Assembly (NCBI RefSeq): GCF_011393335.1
Contig: NZ_CP049865.1
Location: 1,054,001 to 1,118,000 of the forward strand
Direction of reading: 5' to 3'
Length of the DNA: 64,000 bases
Source: Propioniciclava coleopterorum
Lineage (GTDB): Bacteria > Actinomycetota > Actinomycetes > Propionibacteriales > Propionibacteriaceae
In this document: one piece after another, positions 35,973 through 43,978 of the stretch
Layout of the letters: the number at the start of each line of letters is the position of its first letter
How positions within the stretch are numbered: position 1 is the stretch's first letter
Position numbers and translations under genes: made by a program
Notes under the pieces: generated by a model
What the model was told of the DNA's origin: nothing
The model's database searches: none
What the model saw: only the letters and a program-made list of their open reading frames with translations

Positions 35973-38752
35973 TCAGTCCTTCTTGGCGGGCGCCTTGCGG
36001 GTGGCGGGCTTCTTCGCGGCCGTCGTCTTGGCGGCGGGCTTCTTGGCCGTCGTCTTGGCGGCGGGCTTCTTGGCCGCCGTCTTGGCCGTGGTGGTCCGAC
36101 GCGTCGTGGTCTTCTTGGGGGCCGGGCCCTTCGCGCGCTTCTCGGCCAGCAGTTCGGCGGCCCGTTCGAGGGTGATCTCCTCGACCGAGTCGGACTTGCG
36201 CAGCGTGGCGTTGAACTCGCCGTCGGTGACGTAGGGGCCGAAGCGGCCGTCCTTCACCACGACGGGCTTGCCCGAGGCGGGGTCGGCGCCGAGTTCCTTC
36301 AGCGGGCCAGCGGCGGCGCGGCGTCCGCGCTGCTTGGGCTGGTCGTAGATCGCCTGGGCCTGCTCCAGGGTGATGGTGAACAGCTCCGACTCGGTGGTCA
36401 GCGAGCGGGAGTCGGTGCCCTTCTTCAGGTACGGCCCATAGCGGCCGTTCTGGGCGGTGATCTCCTCGCCGTCGGTGCTCACCCCGACCACGCGCGGCAG
36501 GCTCAGCAACTGCAGCGCCTGCTCCAGCGTGACGCCGTCGAGGGTCATGTCCTTGAACAGCGATCCGGTGCGCGGCTTGGCGCTCTTGGGGGCGTCCTCG
36601 GGCAGCACTTCGGTGACGTAGGGGCCGAAGCGGCCGTTCTTCGCGACCAGCATGGTCCCGGTGTTCGGGTCGAGGCCGAGTTCCTTCTCCGCGCCCGCCG
36701 GGGTCGCCAGCAGCTCCTGCGCCTTCTCGACGGTCAGCTCGTCGGGCGGCAGGTCGTCCTCCACGTTGGCGCGATTGCCGTCGGCGTCCTCCAGGTAGGT
36801 GCCGTAGCGGCCCACCCGGACGGCGATGCCGGACTCCTGCCCGGCGACCGGGTGGAAGGTCGACATGACGCGGGCGTCGATGTCGCCCAGGTCCTCGACC
36901 AGGGACTGCAGCCCCTCGTAGCCGTCGGCGCCCTCGCCCTCGGTGCCGAAGTAGAAGTCCTTCAGCGTCTGGATCCGGTCGGCCGAACCCTTGGCGATCT
37001 CGTCGAGGATGTCCTCCATCTCGGCGGTGAACTGGTAGTCCACCAGGCGCGGGAAGTGCTCCTCCAGCAGGCGGGTCACCGCGAACGCGAGCCAGGTCGG
37101 CACCAGGGCCGACCCCTTCTTGAACACGTAGTCGCGCGTGGTGATGGTGCGGATGATGGACGCGTACGTCGACGGGCGCCCGATCTCGAGCTCTTCGAGC
37201 TTGGCGACCAGCGACGGCTCGGTGTAGCGCGCCGGCGGCCGGGTGGCGTGCCCCTCGGCCTCCACGCCGGCGACGGCCAGGTGATCACCCGAGGACAGCG
37301 CGGGCAGCTGCGCGGTGTCGTCGTCGGACGCGTCGCCCTCCTCGGTGCCCTGCACGTAGGCGCGCAGGAAGCCCGGGAACGTGATGGTACGACCGGACGC
37401 CGTGAGTCCGGCCTGCTCGACCCCGACGATCTCGCCGGTCGTGGCGTGCGCGACGTCGAGCGGGGCGCCCAGCGCGGCGGTCATGGCGATCGAGACGGTC
37501 TGCCCCTCGGCGTCCTTCATCTGGGACGCGACCGTCCGCTTCCAGATCAGGTCGTAGAGCCGGAACTCGTCGCCGTGCAGCCCGGACGCCTTGGGCGTCA
37601 CGAAGCGGTCGCCCGCCGGGCGGATCGCCTCGTGCGCCTCCTGGGCGTTCTTCACCTTCGAGGTGTAGGCGCGCGGCCGGTCGGGCAGGTAGGCCTCGCC
37701 GTAGAGCTCCTTGACCTGGGCGCGGGCGGCGGCGATGGCCGAGCCGGACAGGGTCGTGGAGTCGGTACGCATATAGGTGATGTGGCCGCCCTCGTACAGG
37801 CTCTGGGCCACCGACATGGTGCGCTGTGCGGTGAAGCCGAGCTTGCGGCCGGCGTCCTGCTGCAGCGTGGTGGTGCGGAAGGGCGGGTAGGGGCGGCGCG
37901 TGTACGGCTTGGCCTCCACGGAGTCGACGGTGACGTCGGCGCCGGTGAGGGCGTCGGCGAGCGCGCGGGCGCCCTCCAGGTCGAGGTGCAGCGCCTTGCG
38001 GGCGGTCAGCTTGCCGGCGGCGTTGAAGTCGCGGCCCGAGGCGACCTTGAGGCCGGCGGCGGTGCTCACCCGCGCGGTGAACGCGGACGGCTCGGCGTCG
38101 GGGCCGGCGTCCAGGGTGACGGTGAGGTCGGCGTAGGAGGCCGACACGAACGCCATCCGCTCGCGCTCGCGGTCGACGATCAGGCGGGTGGCGACCGACT
38201 GGACGCGGCCCGCGGACAGCTTCGGCTTGACCTTCTTCCACAGGACCGGGCTGACCTCGTAGCCGTAGAGGCGGTCGAGGATGCGGCGGGTCTCCTGGGC
38301 GTCGACGAGGTCGATGTCGAGGTCGCGCGGCGCGGCGACGGCCGCGCGGATGGCGTCGGGGGTGATCTCGTGGAAGACCATCCGCTTCACGGGGACCTTC
38401 GGCTTGAGCTCCTGCAGCAGGTGCCACGCGATGGCCTCGCCCTCGCGGTCCTCATCGGTGGCGAGGAAGAGTTCGTCGACGGTCTTGAGCGCGTCCTTGA
38501 GCTTCTTGATGGTGGCCTTCTTGGCCGCCTGCACGACGTACAGCGGCTCGAAGCCGTTCTCGATGTCGACGCCGGTGCGCGCCCACTTCTCCCCTTGTAC
38601 TTGGCGGGGATGTCGGCGGCGCCGGTGGGGAGGTCGCGGACGTGACCGACGGACGCCTCGACCACGTAACCGTCCCCGAGGTACTGCGCGATGCTGCGCA
38701 CCTTGCCGGGGGACTCCACGATGACGAGTGCGCGTTTGGTGTCTGTTGCCAC
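35973..38752 (-). CDS. topA: DNA topoisomerase I, with one-base frameshift
   Basis: Essential type IA topoisomerase that relaxes negative supercoils, about 926 aa when repaired. N-terminal Toprim elements [11 protein letters not shown] and [16 protein letters not shown], the catalytic Tyr in [15 protein letters not shown], several C-terminal Topo_C repeats of the type [11 protein letters not shown], and a basic Lys/Ala/Thr tail of about 45 residues are present. The start is GTG 38752. The first 55 residues are in a different frame from the rest. One extra G in the minus-strand GGGG run at 38591-38594 yields [18 protein letters not shown], the family sequence. Confidence 0.93.
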
Positions 38753-38774
38753 GATCTGCCTTCTACGACGAACG

Positions 38775-38791
38775 GGAGCGGGACCCGCTCC
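38775..38791. repeat. Hyphenated palindrome in topA leader
   Basis: GGAGCGGG-A-CCCGCTCC, 8-bp arms with a one-base centre, about 23 nt upstream of the topA start and in the divergent region shared with the trypsin-like protease. With so short a centre it suits a protein-binding site better than a hairpin. Confidence 0.35.
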
Positions 38792-38882
38792 TGCGATGAT
38801 CGGCTCCGCGAAGAGCCCACCAAACGGGATGCTAGCGGGTCTCCGCAACGACGCCCGTCACCGGGGTGTCGGCGGCGCTGCC

Positions 38883-38888
38883 TAGACT
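38883..38888 (+). promoter_or_regulatory. Putative -10 of leaderless protease gene
   Basis: TAGACT ends exactly 6 nt before GTG 38895, and no ribosome binding site is present. Confidence 0.5.
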
Positions 38889-38894
38889 TGCCGC

Positions 38895-40058
38895 GTGACC
38901 TCGCCCTGGCCCGCCGCGCCGAAGCGCCCCGCGTCGCGGCCCACCTCGCTGGTGGCCGTGGTGATCGGCGTGGTCCTGGCCGCGGTGGCGCAGCTCTCCA
39001 CGATCGCCGTGCTGGGCACGACGGCGGTCGCGTGGGCCGGCCGGACGCCGCCCGCGGCGCCGTTCCCGGGCCTGTCCCCCACTCCGATCCAGTCGCCGAC
39101 GCCCACGGCGTCCCCGACGCCGACGGTCCAGCAGACCACGGGTCCGGTCGACGTGACCGACGACGTGCAGCGCGGCCTGGTGCTGATCGCGGGGCGCACC
39201 GGCAACGAGGGGGTCGCCGGCACCGGCATGGTGCTGACCCCCGACGGCTTCGTGCTCACCAACTACCACGTGGTCCGTTCCACGTCCTCGGTGTCGGCCA
39301 CCGTGGCCCCGACCGGACGCACCTACAAGGCCAAGCTCGTCGGGCGGGACGCGACCAAGGACGTCGCGCTGCTCAAGCTGGAGGGCGCCCAGGACCTCAA
39401 GGTCATCGCGCACGACCGGGACCCGGTCGCGGTCGGGGACGCCGTCGTCGCGGCCGGCAACGCCAACGGCCAGGGCTACGTGACCGCGAACCGCGGCAAC
39501 ATCCAGGCGCTCAACACCTCCATCTCCGTGCGCAGCGCGTCCGAGAACGACCCGCCGGTGCGGCTGCGCGGCCTGATCCAGACCAACGCCCCCGCCTGGC
39601 CGGGCGACTCCGGCGGGCCCATGTTCGACGCCGAGGGCGAGGTGCTCGGCATGACGACGGCGGGCGGCTCCGACGACAACGACGAGCGCGACAAGCAGGT
39701 CTACGCGGTGCCGATCGACGCCGCCATGAAGGTCGTGGAGCAGATCCGCGCCGGCGACGAGTCGGGCACCGTCGTGATCGGCCCCAAGGCCTACCTGGGG
39801 GTCGTGGTGCGCGCCGACGACGCCGCGCAGGCGGTGGTCGTGACCCGCGTCGAGGACGGGACGCCCGCGGCCAAGGCCGGCATCCGCAGCGGCGACACCA
39901 TCTCCTCGGTCAACGGCACCGCGATCACGAGCCGCTCCGACCTGTCGACCGTGCTGGACAAGGTGGAGCCCGGCAGCACCATCCCGATCGGCTGGACGAC
40001 GGCGGCCGGGCGCGAGCGGACCGGCCAGGTCACCGTCGGCACGAGCTCCATCAACTGA
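38895..40058 (+). CDS. Membrane-anchored trypsin-like serine protease with PDZ domain (S1C, HtrA-like)
   Basis: 387-aa envelope protease. An N-terminal membrane anchor (about 18-48) leads into a Pro/Thr-rich linker. The catalytic triad is H125 (NYHVV), D156 (TKDVALL) and S239 (GDSGGPMF). A PDZ domain follows (AYLGVVVRADD to IRSGDTISSVNG). It is predicted to act outside the cell membrane in protein quality control or stress responses. A paralogue with the same GTGMVLTPDG and GEVLGMTTAG segments lies 2.6 kb downstream, past the TetR/KstD pair. Confidence 0.9.
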   Translation: MTSPWPAAPKRPASRPTSLVAVVIGVVLAAVAQLSTIAVLGTTAVAWAGRTPPAAPFPGLSPTPIQSPTPTASPTPTVQQTTGPVDVTDDVQRGLVLIAGRTGNEGVAGTGMVLTPDGFVLTNYHVVRSTSSVSATVAPTGRTYKAKLVGRDATKDVALLKLEGAQDLKVIAHDRDPVAVGDAVVAAGNANGQGYVTANRGNIQALNTSISVRSASENDPPVRLRGLIQTNAPAWPGDSGGPMFDAEGEVLGMTTAGGSDDNDERDKQVYAVPIDAAMKVVEQIRAGDESGTVVIGPKAYLGVVVRADDAAQAVVVTRVEDGTPAAKAGIRSGDTISSVNGTAITSRSDLSTVLDKVEPGSTIPIGWTTAAGRERTGQVTVGTSSIN

Positions 40059-40076
40059 GGGTCGCCGCGCCCTCCA

Positions 40077-40676
40077 TCACCCGCGGACGACCGCGCCCGC
40101 GGCGTCCGGCTCGCGCGCGTCGGCGCCCAACAGGTGCTCGCCCAGGGCGATGACGGCGGCGTGCACGGTCGCCGCGCTCAGCTCGTCGTCGAACCGCAGC
40201 GCCGGGCGCGCGGGGGCGTCCAGGGCCGCCAGGAAGAGGCCGACGGCCAGGCGCCGCTCCGGGTCGGGGGCGGGCCCCAGCAGGGCGGCCTCCATCCGCG
40301 CGAACGTCCGCGCCGTCCCCGGGTCGCCGGCCAGGACCGGGGCGACCGCCGGGTCGGCCATCATCACCTGGTAGCGGCGGCGCCGCGCCACCATGATGTC
40401 GGCCAGCCCGCGCACCACCACACCGGCCCGGCGCGCCGGCTCCGACACGCGCCAGGCGCCGCGGACGACCTCCTCGAGCTCGTCGAGCCCGGGTCGCAGC
40501 ACCTCCAGGACGATCGCGTCCTTGGTGCGGAAGTGGTGGTACACGGCCGCCTTCGTCAGGTCGAGCCGCTCGGCGATCATCTGCAGCGACGTGCCGGCCA
40601 CACCCCGCTCCGCGAACAGATCCAGGGACGCCTCGAGCACCCGCTCGCGTCCCACCCCGGCCGCCGCGCGTCCCAT
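40077..40676 (-). CDS. TetR-family transcriptional regulator
   Basis: 199-aa regulator. The N-terminal helix-turn-helix is TSLQMIAERLDLTKAAVYHHFRTKDAI, a textbook TetR DNA-binding motif. The C-terminal ligand-binding and dimerisation domain is divergent. It is transcribed away from kstD across a 140-bp region with a 20-bp perfect palindrome, so it most likely represses itself and kstD and responds to a steroid or CoA-type ligand. The ligand is inferred from context only. Confidence 0.9.
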   Translation of the reverse strand: MGRAAAGVGRERVLEASLDLFAERGVAGTSLQMIAERLDLTKAAVYHHFRTKDAIVLEVLRPGLDELEEVVRGAWRVSEPARRAGVVVRGLADIMVARRRRYQVMMADPAVAPVLAGDPGTARTFARMEAALLGPAPDPERRLAVGLFLAALDAPARPALRFDDELSAATVHAAVIALGEHLLGADAREPDAAGAVVRG

Positions 40677-40727
40677 GCGCCCTCCTCGTCCCCGGCCGCG
40701 TCGCGGCGTTCTCGTCAGGATTCCGCC

Positions 40728-40733
40728 AGTCTA
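40728..40733 (-). promoter_or_regulatory. Putative -10 of the tetR promoter
   Basis: Minus-strand TAGACT abuts the 20-bp palindrome, so a protein bound there would block this promoter. Confidence 0.4.
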
Positions 40734-40751
40734 CTAGCCGATCGGCTAGTA
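40732..40751. promoter_or_regulatory. 20-bp perfect palindrome, probable TetR operator
   Basis: Core ACTAGCCGATCGGCTAGT (40733-40750), extended by one T-A pair on each side. It lies in the tetR-kstD divergent region. A plus-strand -10-like TAGTAT (40747-40752) and a minus-strand TAGACT (40728-40733) overlap its two ends, so one bound dimer pair could shut off both promoters. Confidence 0.7.
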
Positions 40752-40816
40752 TTTTGGTGACGGGCCGCTCCGAGCGGCCGACGTGACCGCGGACGCTCAC
40801 CAGAAAGGCACCCATC

Positions 40817-42529
40817 ATGGCCGACAACCTTCCCGTATCGCCCCCCGCCAAGGACTGCACCGTCGACCTGCTGGTCGTCGGCTCCGGCACCGGCATGGCG
40901 ACAGCCCTCGCCGCCCACGAGCGCGGCCTCGACGTCCTGGTCGCCGAGAAGACGGCCTACGTCGGCGGCTCGACCGCCCGCTCGGGCGGCGCCTACTGGA
41001 TCCCCGCCAACCCCGCGATGATGCGCGACGGCGCGATCGACACCCCCGAGCGCGGCCGCGAGTACATCAGCAGCGTCGTCGGCGACACCAGCCCCGAGGC
41101 GCGCTGGCAGGCCTTCATGGACTACGGCGACGCCACGGTGAACATGCTGGAGCGCACCACCCCGCTGACCTTCTTCTGGGCCAAGGGCTACTCCGACTAC
41201 CACCCGGAGGAGCCGGGCGGCGACGCCACCGGCCGCAGCTGCGAGGCCAAGCCGTTCGACCTGCGCCAGCTCGGCAGCGAGCGCCCGCGCTTCCGCCCGG
41301 CGACCATGTCGGCCCCGGTGCCGATGCCGGTGACCGGCGCCGACTACAAGTGGATGAACCTCATGGTGAAGACGCCGCTGAAGTCGATCCCGAAGATCGT
41401 CAAGAGCGTCATCCAGGGCATGGACGGCCTGGTCATCAAGAAGGAGTTCAGCGCGGGCGGCCAGGCGATCGCCGGCGGCATGTTCGCCGGCCTGGTGAAC
41501 GCGGGCGTCCCGGTGTGGACCAACACCGCGCTGGTCCGGCTGTTGACCACCGACGGCGCGGTCACCGGCGCCGTCCTGAACCAGGACGGCCGCGAGGTCA
41601 CCGTCAAGACCCGCCAGGGCGTCGTGCTCGCCGCGGGCGGCTTCGACCACAACATGGAGATGCGCCGCCAGTACCAGTCCGAGTCGCTGACGCAGGACCT
41701 CAGCCTCGGCGCCGAGGGCAACACCGGCGACATCATCGGCATGACGCAGGAACTGGGCGCGGAACTGGCCAACATGGACCAGACCTGGTGGTTCCCGGCC
41801 GTCGCGCCGGTCAAGGAGGGCGCCCTGCCCGCGATCCTGCTGGCCGAGCGCTCGCTGCCCGGCTCGCTGATCGTCGACCAGTCCGGCCGCCGGTTCATCA
41901 ACGAGTCGACCGACTACATGAGCTTCGGGCAGAAGCTGATGGCGCTGGAGAAGGAGGGCACGCCGGTCACCGAGATGTGGCTCGTCTTCGATCAGCAGTA
42001 CCGCAACTCGTACGTGTTCGCCGGGGGCAGCTTCCCGCGCATGGACCTGCCGCAGGCCTGGTACGACGCCGGCATCGCCCACAAGGCCGACAACGTCGCC
42101 GAACTGGCCCGCAAGACCGGCCTGGACGCCGAGGCGCTCGCCTCGACGGTGGGCCGGTTCAACCTGCTCGCGGGCGCCGGGAACGACGAGGACTTCCAGC
42201 GCGGCGCCTCGGCCTACGACCGGTACTACGGCGACCCGACGCAGGCGCCCAACCCGAACCTGCGCCCGCTCTCGGGCACGGTGTACGCGGTCAAGATGGT
42301 GCTGTCGGACCTCGGCACCTGCGGCGGCGTGATGACCGACCGCCGGGGCCGCGTGATGACGGCCAAGGGCGAGGCCATCCCCGGCCTGTACGCCCAGGGC
42401 AACGCCGCGGCGAACATCTTCGGCCAGACCTACCCGGGCGCGGGGGCGACCATCTCGCAGGGACTGGTCTACGGCTACATCATCGCCAAGGACGCCGCCG
42501 AGCGTAAGGCGGCCGCCCGCGCGGCCTGA
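40817..42529 (+). CDS. FAD-dependent 3-oxosteroid 1-dehydrogenase-type flavoprotein (KstD family)
   Basis: 570-aa flavoprotein. The Rossmann motif GSGTGM (22-27) with Glu44 binds FAD. GGSTARSGGAYWIP and the C-terminal LGTCGGVMTD and YPGAGATISQGLVYGY match 3-ketosteroid 1-dehydrogenases, including a YPGAG loop that carries catalytic Tyr and Gly in that family. It introduces the 1,2 double bond of ring A during sterol breakdown. No other steroid genes are in the window, so a related fumarate-reductase-fold activity remains possible. It starts at ATG 40817 with AGAAAGG upstream and is probably repressed by the divergent TetR protein. Confidence 0.82.
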   Translation: MADNLPVSPPAKDCTVDLLVVGSGTGMATALAAHERGLDVLVAEKTAYVGGSTARSGGAYWIPANPAMMRDGAIDTPERGREYISSVVGDTSPEARWQAFMDYGDATVNMLERTTPLTFFWAKGYSDYHPEEPGGDATGRSCEAKPFDLRQLGSERPRFRPATMSAPVPMPVTGADYKWMNLMVKTPLKSIPKIVKSVIQGMDGLVIKKEFSAGGQAIAGGMFAGLVNAGVPVWTNTALVRLLTTDGAVTGAVLNQDGREVTVKTRQGVVLAAGGFDHNMEMRRQYQSESLTQDLSLGAEGNTGDIIGMTQELGAELANMDQTWWFPAVAPVKEGALPAILLAERSLPGSLIVDQSGRRFINESTDYMSFGQKLMALEKEGTPVTEMWLVFDQQYRNSYVFAGGSFPRMDLPQAWYDAGIAHKADNVAELARKTGLDAEALASTVGRFNLLAGAGNDEDFQRGASAYDRYYGDPTQAPNPNLRPLSGTVYAVKMVLSDLGTCGGVMTDRRGRVMTAKGEAIPGLYAQGNAAANIFGQTYPGAGATISQGLVYGYIIAKDAAERKAAARAA

Positions 42530-42568
42530 CCGCCGTCGCGGCCTGACCGCCGTCGCGGCCTGACCGCC
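42521..42568 (+). repeat. 17-bp tandem repeat spanning the kstD stop
   Basis: GCGGCCTGACCGCCGTC occurs at 42521-42537 and 42538-42554, and a 14-nt partial copy at 42555-42568. Each copy contains a TGA. The first of these is the kstD stop codon, so the 3' end of the gene has been copied in tandem. Confidence 0.8.
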
Positions 42569-42578
42569 ACCCGCCGCA

Positions 42579-42611
42579 CCGCGGCCCGACGCCCCGCGCG
42601 TCGGGCCGCGG
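42579..42611 (+). terminator. Terminator hairpin after kstD
   Basis: Perfect 13-bp stem CCGCGGCCCGACG (42579-42591) / CGTCGGGCCGCGG (42599-42611) with a 7-nt loop, about 50 nt after the kstD stop. Confidence 0.7.
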
Positions 42612-42686
42612 TCCGCGTCCGGGCTCACAACGAACCACGAGGCGGCCCACAGGGGAGCCACAGGATCGCGGCGTCCACTGGTGGTC

Positions 42687-43904
42687 ATGAAGACGACCAC
42701 CTCGCTGACCGCACTCGCGCTGGCCGGCGCCACCGCGCTGGCCCTGGCGGTGCCCACCCTCGCCCCTCGTCTCGCCGACCGGCTGACGCCCGCCCTGCAG
42801 GCGCCCGTCTCCGGCGTCCTCATCCCCGCGCGCACGGGCGGCTCCGCCTCCGATCCCGGCACCGGGGCGTCGAGCGGCGCGGCGTCCGAGTCGGGGGTCG
42901 CCGGCTCCTCCGGGTCGGGGGTCGCCGGTCCCTCCGATCCGACCTACCCCGGTTCCGCGGCGTCCGCGTCGGCCGGCCCGACCTCCCCCACGGCCGCGCA
43001 GAGCAAGGGGATCGTCCTCATCACGACCCGGGTCGGCTCGGGTGAGGCCGCCGGCACCGGCATGGTCCTGACCCCCGACGGCCAGGTCCTCACCAACTAC
43101 CACGTGGTCCAGGGCTCGACGCAGGTCGAGGTCGAGGTCGCCGACACCGGGCGGACCTACGCCGCCACCGTGGTGGGCCACGACGCCACCCGCGACGTGG
43201 CGCTGCTTCAACTCAAGGACGCCTCCGGGCTGGCGACCATCACCCCGGACGCCGACCAGGTGGCCGTGGGGCAGTCGCTGACCGCGGTGGGCAACGCCTC
43301 CGGCGGCGGCTCGCTCGTCGCGGCCCCCGGCAGCGTCACCGCGCTGAACCAGCAGGTCACCGTCAACAACGACAACGGCGGCACCGAGACCCTGACCGGC
43401 GTCATCGCCACCGACGCCGGCGCGGTGCCGGGCGACTCCGGCGGCCCGATGTTCGACGCCCAGGGCGAGGTGCTCGGCATGACGACGGCGGGCAGCCAGA
43501 CCGTGACCCGCTCGCCGCGCGGCACGGCCCAGGGCACGGCGACCACCACGACCAGCTACGCCGTGCCGATCGCGGACGCCCTGAGCGTCGTGCAGCAGAT
43601 CAGGACGGGCAGGGAGTCGGGTTCGGTGCAGGTGGGCGCCCGCGCGTACCTGGGCGTCAGCGTCCTGCCCACCCCCGCGCTGACGGTCGCGTCGGTCGTG
43701 TCCGGCGGCCCGGCGGCCGAGGCCGGGATCACCGTCGGGTCGATCATCACCTCGCTCCAGGGGACGCGCGTCGCGTCGCAGGACGACCTGTCCGGCATCC
43801 TCGACGGGCTCGATCCGGGCGCGAAGGCCACGGTGACCTGGGTCGACGCCGACGGCGCGCAGCACCGCGCCACCCTCACGCTCGGCGCCAGCCCGGTGAA
43901 CTGA
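42687..43904 (+). CDS. Secreted trypsin-like serine protease with PDZ domain (S1C, HtrA-like)
   Basis: 405-aa protease. A Sec-type signal or anchor (residues 5-25) leads to a Gly/Ser-rich linker of about 80 residues. The triad is H139 (NYHVV), D170 (TRDVALL) and S251 (GDSGGPMF). A C-terminal PDZ domain shows AYLGVSVLPT and ITVGSIITSLQG. It is a clear paralogue of the protease at 38895. The start is ATG 42687; the in-frame GTG two codons earlier is possible. No good Shine-Dalgarno is seen for either. Confidence 0.88.
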   Translation: MKTTTSLTALALAGATALALAVPTLAPRLADRLTPALQAPVSGVLIPARTGGSASDPGTGASSGAASESGVAGSSGSGVAGPSDPTYPGSAASASAGPTSPTAAQSKGIVLITTRVGSGEAAGTGMVLTPDGQVLTNYHVVQGSTQVEVEVADTGRTYAATVVGHDATRDVALLQLKDASGLATITPDADQVAVGQSLTAVGNASGGGSLVAAPGSVTALNQQVTVNNDNGGTETLTGVIATDAGAVPGDSGGPMFDAQGEVLGMTTAGSQTVTRSPRGTAQGTATTTTSYAVPIADALSVVQQIRTGRESGSVQVGARAYLGVSVLPTPALTVASVVSGGPAAEAGITVGSIITSLQGTRVASQDDLSGILDGLDPGAKATVTWVDADGAQHRATLTLGASPVN

Positions 43905-43925
43905 CCGGCCGCGAACCCCCGGTGA

Positions 43926-43969
43926 GCCGGACGCGCACCTCGTCGGCGGTCTCGACGTGCGCGCCCGGC
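43926..43969. terminator. Bidirectional hairpin between protease and methyltransferase
   Basis: GCCGG-a-CGCGCAC (43926-43938) pairs with GTGCGCG-c-CCGGC (43957-43969), 12 bp with one mismatch, between the stops of convergent genes. Confidence 0.5.
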
Positions 43970-43978
43970 GGGCCGCGC

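Noticed and set aside
38895-43904. Transposon or insertion sequence carrying the TetR/KstD pair
   Set aside because: No transposase and no terminal inverted or target-site repeats were found around the pair.
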